Assembly: GCA_017938405.1 (NCBI GenBank)
Contig: JAGBBP010000003.1
Coordinates: forward strand, 1-64,000
Direction of reading: 5' to 3'
DNA length: 64,000 nucleotides
From: Lachnospiraceae bacterium
Lineage (GTDB): Bacteria > Bacillota > Clostridia > Lachnospirales > Lachnospiraceae
In this document: piece by piece, positions 50,865 through 60,012 of the stretch
How the letters are laid out: each line of letters starts with the position of its first letter
How positions within the stretch are numbered: position 1 is the first letter of the stretch
Made by a program: the position numbers and the translations under genes
Notes under the pieces: model-generated
Seen by the model: only the letters and a program-made list of their open reading frames with translations
Database searches by the model: none
Told to the model about the DNA's origin: nothing

Positions 50865-52164
50865 TGATTTCCTCCTGAAATTGATAAAATACTGCTTCCA
50901 CTTTATCCCTTAACTGCAAAAAAACGTTTGCAATTAACGGGTCAAACTGCGTCCCGGCTCCCTGCTCGATAATAGCAAAGGATTCATCTAAAGACATGGC
51001 ATCCCGGTAGCACCGGTCCTGGGATACGGCATCAAACACATCCGCCACCGCTACCACTCTGGCACACAACGGAATCTCTTCTCCCCGTAAACCGTCGGGA
51101 TAGCCGGAACCATCCCAGCGTTCATGGTGATGCCTTGCCACCTGCCAGGCAATGGTAATATAACCCGGTTCCTCCAAGGACGCAAGGCTGGCCTTTATCA
51201 TATCCGCACCTCTTACGGTATGCGTTTTCATTACTTCATATTCATCCGAGGTCAAACGTCCCGGCTTTTGCAATACCGTATCCGTCACCGCAATTTTACC
51301 GAAATCATGCATCGGCGCCGCCCGCATTAAAAAGTCAAGATATTCATTATCCAAACGATCCGCATAGATGCCGTTTTCTCTTAATGCATCTACAATTAAC
51401 TCAACGTACGCCACCGTACGCTTTACATGTTCTCCCGTACTGCCGTCACGACCTTCGATCACATCCGCAAAGGCATAAATCACTTCTTCATGATACTGTA
51501 TCAGTTCACTGGAAGCCGCATTTTCCATGGCACAATATGCCACCAGAATAATAGCGGTAATTGCCAGGGAAGTAATGAGAGCATCCGGTACAAACAGCTG
51601 AATCAAAATGGAGCCCATAAAAACCGGCACACAAATCAAAAAATTTACGCGGGAACGTTTCGGCAAATTATCCCTGTATTTTTTCCAGGCATACCAAGCC
51701 ATCCCCAGATAATACAGCACCAATACATAACAAACAGTTACCGAGATTCCCATAGAATAATTGGAAATCTCCCCTTCTACGTACCGTATCCACGGAATAC
51801 CCAAAAGCATAATCAGACTTCCGATGTAATGCGGAAGAAACACAACCCGCTTCCACCGTTTTTCCGTAATCGGAACCTCCAGCATGGTAGCCACATACAA
51901 AAATACATCCAACAAACAACGGTCAATCACCCACAAATACAGCAGATGCAAAATATTATTCACAAGCACCGGCACCGTATCCAAATGGTTGACCGTGTAC
52001 ACCGTTACCATGTCCATAACAAAGTAAAGCAACGAAAAGAGAAGCAAACGTTCAAAACACATCATACGCTTTACATTCTTCTGCTCGTGACGTTCTCTGA
52101 AATACAACACAAGAACAAGCAACACAATCACCATACAACCGAGTTGTAATTTATAGTGAAGCAT
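50857..52164 (-). CDS. Membrane HD-GYP cyclic-di-GMP phosphodiesterase
   Basis: A 435-residue protein with about six membrane helices (residues 1-225, MFKLQLGC to AYCAMENAA) followed by an HD-GYP domain. The motif is intact: GEHVKRTVAYVELIVDAL, MHDFGKIAV (near 283, HD), a late RHHHERWDGSGYPDGLRG (HHExxxGxGYP) and VVAVADVFDA. It should hydrolyse c-di-GMP, so it may link an outside or membrane signal to lifestyle switching, such as the pilus locus in this window; no c-di-GMP riboswitch is in view. Overlaps the Dabb gene. Confidence 0.94.
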   Translation of the reverse strand: MLHYKLQLGCMVIVLLVLVLYFRERHEQKNVKRMMCFERLLLFSLLYFVMDMVTVYTVNHLDTVPVLVNNILHLLYLWVIDRCLLDVFLYVATMLEVPITEKRWKRVVFLPHYIGSLIMLLGIPWIRYVEGEISNYSMGISVTVCYVLVLYYLGMAWYAWKKYRDNLPKRSRVNFLICVPVFMGSILIQLFVPDALITSLAITAIILVAYCAMENAASSELIQYHEEVIYAFADVIEGRDGSTGEHVKRTVAYVELIVDALRENGIYADRLDNEYLDFLMRAAPMHDFGKIAVTDTVLQKPGRLTSDEYEVMKTHTVRGADMIKASLASLEEPGYITIAWQVARHHHERWDGSGYPDGLRGEEIPLCARVVAVADVFDAVSQDRCYRDAMSLDESFAIIEQGAGTQFDPLIANVFLQLRDKVEAVFYQFQEEING

Positions 52165-52272
52165 ACGATCTCACCTCCTATAGTTACATTCTACCACTTT
52201 TTTCAACATTTTTCTATAACCATATTACCGATTCTCCATCGCTTTCCCAATCTCGTCCGACACTCTCCGCAG

Positions 52273-52599
52273 CTAAAATATCATTTGTACCAATACCATA
52301 TAACATACCGTCCCGCCTGCAATGGAAAGTAACATGTTCCGTTTCCATAGATGTAACAACACTACCAATGCAATCGCAATCAGTTCCGGCAGTCCGTGAC
52401 TTCCTGTAAATACATTTACATTCTTCAAACAATACACCACCAGCATCCCGAAAATTGCTGCCGGAAGCGCCTTTCCTAAATATAATATATACTTTGGTGT
52501 CGGTTTATCGGCCCGGAATACAAAGAAGGGAAAAAAGCGGGTGGCCATGGTCGCCAGTGCACAAAGAGCAACGGTGATTATCTCCTGTAGTAACGTCAT
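52273..52599 (-). CDS. azlD: AzlD family branched-chain amino-acid export subunit
   Basis: A 108-residue membrane protein with about four helices ([37 protein letters not shown]), the standard AzlD layout. Acts with AzlC to export branched-chain amino acids. Starts in the stop of azlC (4-base overlap). Confidence 0.92.
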   Translation of the reverse strand: MTLLQEIITVALCALATMATRFFPFFVFRADKPTPKYILYLGKALPAAIFGMLVVYCLKNVNVFTGSHGLPELIAIALVVLLHLWKRNMLLSIAGGTVCYMVLVQMIF

Positions 52600-53327
52600 G
52601 ATAATCCACCTGCCTTCTCAATCGGTTTCCGAAACACCGTCAGGAAACACAAAATACAAACCATGGTCGGAATCAAAAAAGAATCTGCTCCGAACACAAG
52701 AAGACACACCGCAGATGCAAGCACTCCGATTAATGCGGTATAGTGTTTTTTCTCCTTCAGCCACTGCTCCAAGAAAATCACCACAAACATAGCGGTCATA
52801 ACAAAATCCAGACCTTCCGTATCGAATTTAATAAAAGACCCCAAAACGCCACCGGCAGTTGCCCCCAGTACCCAATAGGACTGATTTAAAATCGTCACAA
52901 AAAAATAAAACCAGCCTTTATCCACACCTTCCGGCACTTCTGTGGAACAGTTTATGGAAAAGCTTTCGTCACACAGCCCGAAAATCAAGTAAGCTTTCTT
53001 CCACCCGGTTCCCTTATACTTTTCCAAAAGTGCAATTCCGTAAAATAAGTGTCTTGCCTGTATCATAAGCGCCATCAAAAAGGTCTGTAGCGGTGCAAAG
53101 CTTCCAAGAAGCATGGTTACCGCCACAAATTCCAAGGACCCTCCGAAAATCACGATACTCATACAAAGGGGGTACAAAAAAGAAAAACCAGAAACCTTCA
53201 TATAAATCCCGTAGGACATCCCTAAAAACAAAAATCCCATCATAATCGGAATGGTTTTCGGAAATGCACACAAAAAAGCTTGTCTGATTTTCCCCTGTCT
53301 TTTCTCTCCCGTTTCCTTTCCCGACAT
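52596..53327 (-). CDS. azlC: AzlC family branched-chain amino-acid exporter
   Basis: A 243-residue membrane protein with eight hydrophobic stretches. [28 protein letters not shown] and [20 protein letters not shown] are the AzlC pattern, with [12 protein letters not shown] later. Exporter of branched-chain amino acids by family. The GGAGG site is 8 bases before the ATG, and only 12 bases after a terminator hairpin, with no clear promoter between: expression may depend on readthrough. Confidence 0.93.
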   Translation of the reverse strand: MSGKETGEKRQGKIRQAFLCAFPKTIPIMMGFLFLGMSYGIYMKVSGFSFLYPLCMSIVIFGGSLEFVAVTMLLGSFAPLQTFLMALMIQARHLFYGIALLEKYKGTGWKKAYLIFGLCDESFSINCSTEVPEGVDKGWFYFFVTILNQSYWVLGATAGGVLGSFIKFDTEGLDFVMTAMFVVIFLEQWLKEKKHYTALIGVLASAVCLLVFGADSFLIPTMVCILCFLTVFRKPIEKAGGLS

Positions 53328-53344
53328 ACTGCTTCCTCCAAAAA

Positions 53345-53375
53345 TGCCACTGTACTCCCGCGGAATACAGTGGCA
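53345..53375 (-). terminator. Terminator between the SDR gene and azlC
   Basis: TGCCACTGTA (53345-53354) pairs with TACAGTGGCA (53366-53375), perfect 10-bp stem followed by TTTTT on the minus strand. It sits 13 bases past the SDR stop and immediately before the azlC binding site. Confidence 0.9.
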
Positions 53376-53388
53376 GAATTTATTTTTG

Positions 53389-54405
53389 TTACTTCCGGAG
53401 CTTTGCTTTTGCTTCTTCCTGTACTTCGATTACCTTATCGCACCATGCATCGAATTCCGGGTCTTCTGTCTGCAGTTCCGGATGTGCCAACACATGCTCG
53501 ATTACCTTACGTACACCTTCCTCGAAACGTACCGTCGGCACAAAATCCGGCACCGCACGTTTCACCTTGGTATTATCAAATACAACGGAACATGCCTTAT
53601 CTCCCAACAGACTTCCCGTAAAATCGTACGGTCCGGCCTCTGCCAAAAACGCAGAAGACACATAATACGGTTTTAAGGTCACTCCCAACACATCCGCAAT
53701 GGTCTGATAAATCTGATTCCAGGTCAGGGTCTCATCAGACGTAATCTGGAACACTTCGCCGATGGCATGGGGATTTCCCATTAAGCCGATAAACGCTTTC
53801 GCAAAGTCACTGTTGTGGGTCATGGTCCAAAGGGAGGTTCCGTCTCCGTGAATAATGACCGGTTTCCCGGCAAGCATACGCTTTACCACCTGCCAACTGC
53901 CCTTATCTCCGTGTACACCTAACGGAATGGAACGTTCGTCATAGGTATGACTCGGTCTTATAATCGTAACCGGGAACCCGTTTTCCCGATACATCTGCAA
54001 CAGATACTCTTCACATACAATCTTATTTCTGGAATACTCCCAGTACGGATTCGCCAAAGACGTACCTTCCGTAATGATGTAAGACTTGCACGGTTTGTGA
54101 TAAGCGGATGCCGAGCTGATATACATATACTGCTTTGTCTTTCCGGCAAACAGGCGGTAATCCCGCTCTACCTGACCCTTTCCGAAACCGATAAAATCAC
54201 AAACCACATCAAAGGTGTAATCCTTTAATAACTCCGCTGCTTCTGCCTCATTATTAATATCCCCTTTTATAATGTGAATATTTTCAGGTAATGCTTCATT
54301 TCTCGAACCGCGGTTAAATAAATACAACTCACAATCCGTTTCCGCCAGTTTCTTCGTAATCGCCATGCTGATTGTGCCTGTTCCGCCGATAAAAAGAACT
54401 TTCAT
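53389..54405 (-). CDS. NAD-dependent epimerase/dehydratase family protein (extended SDR)
   Basis: A 338-residue protein; the ATG behind GGAGGC is preferred to a longer frame up to 54507. The N-terminus VLFIGGTGTISMAI is the Rossmann dinucleotide site, YLFNRGS supplies the next strand, and SSASAYHK holds the active-site Ser/Tyr with a lysine nearby (residues about 110-130). IRPSHTYDE and the HGDGTSLWTMTHNSDFAKAFIGLMG part are typical of atypical SDR relatives of RNA-binding or sugar-modifying epimerases. Substrate unknown. Same strand and downstream of a LacI regulator (92-base gap). Confidence 0.88.
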   Translation of the reverse strand: MKVLFIGGTGTISMAITKKLAETDCELYLFNRGSRNEALPENIHIIKGDINNEAEAAELLKDYTFDVVCDFIGFGKGQVERDYRLFAGKTKQYMYISSASAYHKPCKSYIITEGTSLANPYWEYSRNKIVCEEYLLQMYRENGFPVTIIRPSHTYDERSIPLGVHGDKGSWQVVKRMLAGKPVIIHGDGTSLWTMTHNSDFAKAFIGLMGNPHAIGEVFQITSDETLTWNQIYQTIADVLGVTLKPYYVSSAFLAEAGPYDFTGSLLGDKACSVVFDNTKVKRAVPDFVPTVRFEEGVRKVIEHVLAHPELQTEDPEFDAWCDKVIEVQEEAKAKLRK

Positions 54406-54497
54406 AAATAACGCCTCCTCTGTTGTTTCTGTAAAAAATGAAAAGCTGTTCATGTTCATATTACAATGATACTCTATTTTCACCCGCTTGTCGATAC

Positions 54498-55511
54498 TTA
54501 TTTGCAATTCTTTACGGTTTTTCCTTCGTATACTTCACCACCGATTACCACTTGTTCCATAATGGTTGTTTTCGGTTTTTCGATTAAATCAATCAGTTTT
54601 TTCGCTGCTTCCTTTCCGATTGCTTCCGTATTTTGCCAAAGAGTGGTAAGCTTCGGTTCGATATGTCTTCCGATTCGAAGGCCGTCGTAACCAGCAACGG
54701 AAATATCCTCCGGAATCCGCAATCCCTTTTCCCTGATCACATTCATCCCGCCGAAACAGGAAAAATCATCCGGATATAAAATGCAGGTAGGCGGATTTTG
54801 TAATTCCAGTAATTCCTTTGTAGCTTCTCCCGCTGCCCTTGTACTGCGGTACGCCGCTTCTTTTATATATTCGTCCGGTATGGTAAGCCCCAACTCTTCT
54901 GCCGTCTTATAAAAAGAAGACACCCTGCTTTTGGTAACCGCCGAATCCGCTCCGTGAATATAAGCAACCTTTTTGTGGCCCTGCTTTACGACATAGGTTA
55001 AAAGTTCCCGCATTCCGGTTACATTATCGGAAATCACCGCTGCACGGCCGTAAAAACTATGGTCAATGGTAACTAAGGGGATATCGCTCTTTACCAGTTC
55101 CTCCACTTCCGGATTATCAAAATCCACACAGGCGATAACCACACCGTCAAACCCCCGGTAGCGGCATCGTTCCAAATAGGTCATACGGTTTTCTCCGTCA
55201 CTTCCCGCACTGATGAAAGTAATATCATATCCTTTTTCTTCCGCCACCTGCTTAAAACTATTCAACACATGAGCAAAGTAGTCATGGGTCAAACCGCTCT
55301 GTGCCTCATCCACAAATAACACACCAAGATTATAGGTACGCTTCGTCTTTAAGGCTCTGGCAGAAGAATTCGGAAAATATCCCAGTTCTTTTGCCGCCTG
55401 TCTTACACGGGTTTTGGTTTCTTCTCCGATGTCGCTTTGGTCATTTAAGGCTTTACTTACCGTCGCAATGCTGACGCCGCATCGTGCAGAAATATCTTTC
55501 ATGGATGCCAT
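54498..55511 (-). CDS. LacI family transcriptional regulator
   Basis: A 337-residue repressor. The start has GAGGAG in its leader. Residues 1-50 form the LacI HTH and hinge (MKDISARCGVSIATVSKALN, GYFPNSSARALKT). The rest is the periplasmic-binding sugar domain (LGVLFVDEAQSGLTHDYFAHVL, GFDGVVIACVDFD, CILYPDDFSCFGGMNVIREKG). Two matching operator sites in its own leader and in front of the divergent cellobiose phosphorylase say that it represses both; inducer is therefore expected to be cellobiose or a related product. Confidence 0.93.
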   Translation of the reverse strand: MASMKDISARCGVSIATVSKALNDQSDIGEETKTRVRQAAKELGYFPNSSARALKTKRTYNLGVLFVDEAQSGLTHDYFAHVLNSFKQVAEEKGYDITFISAGSDGENRMTYLERCRYRGFDGVVIACVDFDNPEVEELVKSDIPLVTIDHSFYGRAAVISDNVTGMRELLTYVVKQGHKKVAYIHGADSAVTKSRVSSFYKTAEELGLTIPDEYIKEAAYRSTRAAGEATKELLELQNPPTCILYPDDFSCFGGMNVIREKGLRIPEDISVAGYDGLRIGRHIEPKLTTLWQNTEAIGKEAAKKLIDLIEKPKTTIMEQVVIGGEVYEGKTVKNCK

Positions 55512-55531
55512 TTCGGTCGCTCCTCTCTTAC

Positions 55532-55543
55532 TTAAACGTTTTC
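55532..55543. promoter_or_regulatory. LacI-type operator at the lacI promoter
   Basis: TTAAACGTTTTC, 10 of 12 bases like the perfect TTAAACGTTTAA at 55721. It lies about 10 bases downstream of the regulator's -10 box, over the transcription start. Confidence 0.65.
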
Positions 55544-55551
55544 GTAACCAT

Positions 55552-55580
55552 ATCTTACCCTATTTCCCCTGAATTTGCAA
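55552..55580 (-). promoter_or_regulatory. Promoter of the LacI gene
   Basis: TTGCAA (55580-55575) and TAAGAT (55557-55552), spacer 17 on the minus strand. Confidence 0.7.
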
Positions 55581-55652
55581 GACCATTTCCGTCTCTTTTC
55601 ACAATTTTCTTGCCAAACATATCATATTTTTGTCGCTATATTTTATTGGCGG

Positions 55653-55681
55653 TTGCTTTTTTGCATCGGATTGTGTATAAT
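55653..55681 (+). promoter_or_regulatory. Promoter of the cellobiose phosphorylase gene
   Basis: TTGCTT (55653-55658) and TATAAT (55676-55681) with a 17-base spacer. Confidence 0.78.
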
Positions 55682-55720
55682 GCAGATAACGGCACGAGAG
55701 AATTTTGTGTTTTTGCTAGC

Positions 55721-55732
55721 TTAAACGTTTAA
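55721..55732. promoter_or_regulatory. LacI-type operator before the GH94 gene
   Basis: TTAAACGTTTAA, a perfect 12-base palindrome with central CG, as LacI-family proteins prefer. It sits about 35 bases downstream of the transcription start, a roadblock position. Confidence 0.75.
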
Positions 55733-55778
55733 CTAAGCACCTCTCGCAAGTCAAAAAAAGATAAAGGAGAGACTTACT

Positions 55779-58214
55779 ATGAAATTCGGTTTTTTTGATG
55801 ACGCAAACAAAGAGTATGTAATCACTACTCCGAAAACTCCGCTTCCGTGGATTAACTACTTAGGCTGCAATGATTTCTTCAGCCTGATTTCCAACACCTG
55901 CGGCGGATATACTTTCTATAAGGATGCAAAGCTCCTTCGTCTGACCAGATATCGTTACAACGACATTCCGGCAGATACCAACGGAAAATATCTCTACATA
56001 AAGGACGGCGACACCGTTTGGAATCCGGGTTGGCAGCCGACCAAGACCGAGCTTGACGCTTACGAGTGCAGACACGGTATCGGCTACAGCCGCTTTACCG
56101 GTAAGAAAAACGACGTAGAAGCTTCCGTTCTTACTTTCGTTCCGATGAACGATACCTGTGAAGTAAGTCAGCTTACCCTTACCAATACTTCCGCAGCAAA
56201 AAAGGACTTACAGCTCTTCTCTTATGTTGAGTGGTGTCTTTGGAATGCGGATGACGATATGAAGAATTTCCAGAGAAACTTAAGCACCGGTGAGGTTGAA
56301 GTAGTTGGTTCTACCATTTTCCACAAGACCGAGTACAGAGAGCGTCGTAACCACTATGCCGTTTACTCCGTAAATACCGCTGTGGATGCTTTCGATACCA
56401 GCCGTGATGCTTTCCTCGGTGCCTATCGTTCCGCAGCTAATCCGGAAGCCATCGAAAACGGTGCCTGCACCAATTCCATGGCCAGCGGTTGGTCTCCGAT
56501 TGCTTCCCACCAGATTAATGTTTCCTTAAATCCGGGTGAGACCAAAACCTTCATCTTCGTACTGGGTTACATTGAGAATCCGCAGGATGAAAAGTGGGAG
56601 TCCCACAACATCATCAACAAGAAGCCGGCAAACGCTATGCTTGCCCGCTATCAGACCGATGCGGATGTTGAAAAGGCATTTGCAGAGCTTAAGGCATACT
56701 GGGAGAAGCTTCTTTCCAAGTATACCGTTTCTTCCGACAACGACAAAGTAAACCGTATGGTAAATATCTGGAACCAGTATCAGTGTATGGTTACCTTTAA
56801 TATGTCCCGTTCCGCTTCTTATTACGAATCCGGTATCGGCCGTGGTATGGGCTTCCGTGACTCCTGTCAGGACCTCCTCGGTTTCGTACACTTGATTCCG
56901 GACCGTGCAAGAGAGCGTATCATCGATATCGCTTCCACCCAGTTCCAGGACGGTAGTGCATATCATCAGTATCAGCCGCTGACCAAGAAGGGTAACGCGG
57001 ACATCGGCAGCGGTTTCAACGATGACCCGTTATGGCTCATTGCAGGTACCTCCGCTTATGTCAGAGAGACCGGCGATATCTCCATCTTAAATGAGACCGT
57101 ACCGTACGACAACGACATGTCCGTAGCAACGTCCTTAATGGAACACTTAAAGCGTTCCTTAGACTATATTATCAATCATAAGGGTCCGCACAACTTACCG
57201 TTAATCGGTCGCGCGGACTGGAACGACTGTCTTAACTTAAACTGCTTCTCCGAGCATCCGGGTGAGTCCTTCCAGACCTTCGGTCCGAGTGAAGGCCCGG
57301 TAGCAGAGTCCGTATTTATTGCAGGTATGTTTGTAAAGTACGGCGAAGAATATGCACAGCTGGCTGAGCTCTTAGGTGATACCGCGGAAGCAGAGCGTGC
57401 ACGCAAAGAAGTTGCAGTAATGTATGACGCCATCTTAAAGGACGGCTGGGACGGCGAATGGTTCGTACGTGCTTACGACGCTTACAGCAACAAGGTTGGT
57501 TCCAAGGAATGTGAAGAAGGCCAGATTTTCATTGAGCCGCAGGGCTTCTGTGTACTTGCAGGCGTCGGTGTAGAAGAAGGGCTTGCAAAGAAAGCTTTGG
57601 ATTCCGTAAAGGAGCGCCTCGATACCAAGTACGGCGTTATGATTTTACAGCCGGCTTACACCAAGTATCACTTAGAGCTTGGTGAAATCACCTCCTATCC
57701 GCCGGGATACAAGGAAAACGCAGGTATTTTCTGCCACAACAATCCGTGGGTATCCATCGCGGAAACCGTTATCGGCAGAGGTGATCGTGCTTTCGAGATT
57801 TACCAGAAGACTTGTCCGGCTTATGTGGAAGAAATCAGTGAGATTCATCGTACCGAGCCGTATGTATATTCCCAGATGGTAGCGGGCCGCGACGCAAAGT
57901 TCCACGGCGAGGCAAAGAACAGCTGGCTCACCGGTACCGCAGCATGGACCTTCGTAAACATCTCCCAGTACATTTTAGGTGTTTACCCGACCCACAACGG
58001 ACTTTCCATCAATCCGTGTGTACCGAAGGGCTTCGGCGATTTCACTTTAACCAGAGCATTCCGCGAGGGTGTTTACAACATTACCGTAAAGAATCCGCAG
58101 AATGTAGAAAAGGGTGTTGTTTCCCTTGAAGTAGACGGTGCAAAGGTAGACGGTTGCGTCATCCCGTATGTAAAAGGAAAGACCGAATACAACGTTACCG
58201 TAACCATGGGCTAA
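55779..58214 (+). CDS. cbp: Cellobiose phosphorylase (GH94)
   Basis: An 811-residue cytoplasmic inverting phosphorylase that splits cellobiose with phosphate to glucose-1-phosphate and glucose. The family N-terminus is clear ([49 protein letters not shown]). [15 protein letters not shown] and [11 protein letters not shown] form the (alpha/alpha)6 catalytic barrel; the general acid Asp is expected in the WNDCLN segment (family knowledge). The length is as expected for the family (about 810). There is no transporter or cellulase next to it. Repressed by LacI next door in all likelihood. Ends at a perfect terminator. Confidence 0.95.
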   Translation: MKFGFFDDANKEYVITTPKTPLPWINYLGCNDFFSLISNTCGGYTFYKDAKLLRLTRYRYNDIPADTNGKYLYIKDGDTVWNPGWQPTKTELDAYECRHGIGYSRFTGKKNDVEASVLTFVPMNDTCEVSQLTLTNTSAAKKDLQLFSYVEWCLWNADDDMKNFQRNLSTGEVEVVGSTIFHKTEYRERRNHYAVYSVNTAVDAFDTSRDAFLGAYRSAANPEAIENGACTNSMASGWSPIASHQINVSLNPGETKTFIFVLGYIENPQDEKWESHNIINKKPANAMLARYQTDADVEKAFAELKAYWEKLLSKYTVSSDNDKVNRMVNIWNQYQCMVTFNMSRSASYYESGIGRGMGFRDSCQDLLGFVHLIPDRARERIIDIASTQFQDGSAYHQYQPLTKKGNADIGSGFNDDPLWLIAGTSAYVRETGDISILNETVPYDNDMSVATSLMEHLKRSLDYIINHKGPHNLPLIGRADWNDCLNLNCFSEHPGESFQTFGPSEGPVAESVFIAGMFVKYGEEYAQLAELLGDTAEAERARKEVAVMYDAILKDGWDGEWFVRAYDAYSNKVGSKECEEGQIFIEPQGFCVLAGVGVEEGLAKKALDSVKERLDTKYGVMILQPAYTKYHLELGEITSYPPGYKENAGIFCHNNPWVSIAETVIGRGDRAFEIYQKTCPAYVEEISEIHRTEPYVYSQMVAGRDAKFHGEAKNSWLTGTAAWTFVNISQYILGVYPTHNGLSINPCVPKGFGDFTLTRAFREGVYNITVKNPQNVEKGVVSLEVDGAKVDGCVIPYVKGKTEYNVTVTMG

Positions 58215-58272
58215 TCCCCATTTTGAATGACGTAACTTCCAATTTATTTGTATAATCATTCCTTTCTTTCTC

Positions 58273-58305
58273 AAAAGGGCCTCCGGAACTTCCGGAGGCC
58301 CTTTT
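58273..58305 (+). terminator. Terminator of the cellobiose phosphorylase gene
   Basis: AAAAGGGCCTCCGG with CCGGAGGCCCTTTT, a perfect stem (58273-58305), 59 bases past the stop codon. Confidence 0.95.
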
Positions 58306-58318
58306 ACTCCTATTCTCC

Positions 58319-58564
58319 GCTCTTGCGATTCAAGGCCCCCTAAAAAATAGCAAAGAGAATATGATTTGTTTTTTTCAAAGCGCAACGCTTCGTCAAACTT
58401 CCTCTAACCGGTTCTACACGTCTCTCGGGAGCGACCTCGAGACTTAGAACCGGTAAGAGGCGATTTCGACTCAGCTAAAAACGCGGTCCTTCGGACAAAT
58501 TCAAAAAACTAAATCATATTCTCTTCGCTATTTTATTCTACTGTACCACTTACATCGCAAGAGC
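58319..58564. mobile_element. 246-bp MITE-like nested palindromic element
   Basis: Ends are perfect 11-base inverted repeats GCTCTTGCGAT (58319-58329) and ATCGCAAGAGC (58554-58564). TCTCC lies directly outside both ends (58314-58318 and 58565-58569), as a 5-base target duplication would. Inside, a second stem of 24 bases (58344-58367 with 58511-58534, one mismatch) encloses three hairpins: AAGCG/CGCTT (58378-58390), a 16-base stem (58401-58416 with 58445-58460, one mismatch), and GTCC/GGAC with a UUCG-like loop near 58485-58496. There is no coding frame. It could be a non-autonomous transposable element, a structured RNA, or both. Confidence 0.7.
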
Positions 58565-58617
58565 TCTCCACACCCAAAGCCTCTGAATGTACTTTCTCAG
58601 AGCAATCCATACACGCT

Positions 58618-59058
58618 TTAATTTAACACACAGCCTTTTTGCAAAATCACGTTCGCGTACTGGCTTGTCTCAGAGGTTGCAATGACCGCGTAAGCCTTCT
58701 TTGCTTCCTCGTAGAACGCAAAGCGTTCCAACTTCTGAATCACTTCCGTGCCCCGTTCTTCTGCCTTGGAAACCATTGCCTCGTAGGTCTTCCAAATAGA
58801 TACGTCTGCGTTATCACCAGGCACACGCTCCATTAAACTTACCGGTTTTTCCACATACTGATCCAGTGGGAATACCTGTAGAATCGCTTCTAATATCTCC
58901 GGCACACCGTGTCCGTCCATCCGGATGACAATGCCGTTCTTTCCCATGGTTTCTGCCGGAAAGTTTCCGTCGGCAATCACAATCGTATCACTGTGCCCCA
59001 TCTCACAAAGTACCTTTAATAACAGCGGGGACAACAGCGGGGATATTCCTTTTAACAT
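58618..59058 (-). CDS. fucU: RbsD/FucU-type sugar mutarotase
   Basis: A 146-residue pyranose mutarotase. MLKGISPLLSPLLLKVLCEMGHSDTIVIADGNFP is the family pattern: GH and AD carry the catalytic His and Asp. IRMDGHGVPEILEAIL, TYEAMVSKA (FucU-like) and a C-terminal Tyr (ETSQYANVILQKG) support the FucU branch that interconverts L-fucose anomers; L-galactose differs only at C6. Start at 59058 behind GGAGAA. Last gene of the sugar operon. Confidence 0.88.
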   Translation of the reverse strand: MLKGISPLLSPLLLKVLCEMGHSDTIVIADGNFPAETMGKNGIVIRMDGHGVPEILEAILQVFPLDQYVEKPVSLMERVPGDNADVSIWKTYEAMVSKAEERGTEVIQKLERFAFYEEAKKAYAVIATSETSQYANVILQKGCVLN

Positions 59059-59130
59059 ACACATTTCTCCTTTTCTATAACTTCTCTCTTACGTTTTTTA
59101 CATCTACGCGCCATACGGCGACACGGATTT

Positions 59131-60012
59131 CTACAGCATGTTTGGGATTTCACACATCACCGGAAGCTTTTCAAATCCGTAAAACCTTACTGCATTTTCA
59201 CCCAAAAAAGCTCTCTTCTCTTCTTCGGAAAACTTCTCTGACTCTGCGATAAACCGCACCGCCATGGTGTAGGTGATATCCGTCATGGTGCGCGGATAAT
59301 CACTTCCCCACATGAGTTTCTCCATACCGCAGATATCTCTTGCTTCTAAAATCGCATCGATTGCCGACGGATACGGGTAAAACTCCTTATGAAACAGCCA
59401 GGTCAGACCGCCGCTCTCGATATACACATTTTTGTGCTTTGCCAGCGCAATCTGCTTCTGCCAGCCTTCCGTCGTTACCATACCGAAATGACCGATGGCA
59501 ATTTTAAGCTCCGGGCACTGTGCAATCAGATATTCCATATCTTCTACCTGGGCATCTCCGTCCACCAAATCAATGGAAATAAACTTTCCGGCACGTTCTA
59601 CTTTCTGAAATACCGGGAGAAGCTTCTTCAAATCCGGGTCTGCCAAACGTCCGGCACAGATTTTCACACCATCCACGCCATCCAGCAAAAAATCATCGTT
59701 TTCTTCATAAAGAGAACAAATCTTTATCCGGTCCGGATACTTTTTCTTTGCCGACAGCAGATAGGCATCCTGATTTCCGTCGATATACTCCTGGGTTACC
59801 ACACAGCCCGCCACACAGGCATAATCCATGTTTGCAATCAGGCGTTCTACCGTATTTTTATCGTCTTCCATGTAAGGTGGCATCATCTGACGCACTTCTC
59901 CGCCGAAATCACTCTTACCGTTTCCCACACCGATCACAGGCCTGCCGTTTACCCGGCCGTTTTGTTTTTCCCAAAGATGCAAATGGGCATCCACCACCGT
60001 ATACTTACTCAT
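59131..60012 (-). CDS. Amidohydrolase-type sugar lactonase
   Basis: A 293-residue TIM-barrel amidohydrolase (amidohydrolase_2 family). VVDAHLHLWE is the HxH metal site, IGHFGMV the later histidine, and MWGSDYPRT the catalytic aspartate. This family includes L-fuconolactonase and L-rhamnono-lactonase, which open sugar-acid lactones. Its neighbours (two dehydrogenases and UxaA/UxaB) need exactly such a step. Its start overlaps the UxaA stop by 4 bases. Confidence 0.88.
   Translation of the reverse strand: MSKYTVVDAHLHLWEKQNGRVNGRPVIGVGNGKSDFGGEVRQMMPPYMEDDKNTVERLIANMDYACVAGCVVTQEYIDGNQDAYLLSAKKKYPDRIKICSLYEENDDFLLDGVDGVKICAGRLADPDLKKLLPVFQKVERAGKFISIDLVDGDAQVEDMEYLIAQCPELKIAIGHFGMVTTEGWQKQIALAKHKNVYIESGGLTWLFHKEFYPYPSAIDAILEARDICGMEKLMWGSDYPRTMTDITYTMAVRFIAESEKFSEEEKRAFLGENAVRFYGFEKLPVMCEIPNML

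Noticed and set aside
52165-52272. A c-di-GMP riboswitch near the HD-GYP gene, or one in the leader of the giant surface protein.
   Set aside because: Neither leader has the conserved aptamer core; only a simple inverted repeat lies at 18036-18075.
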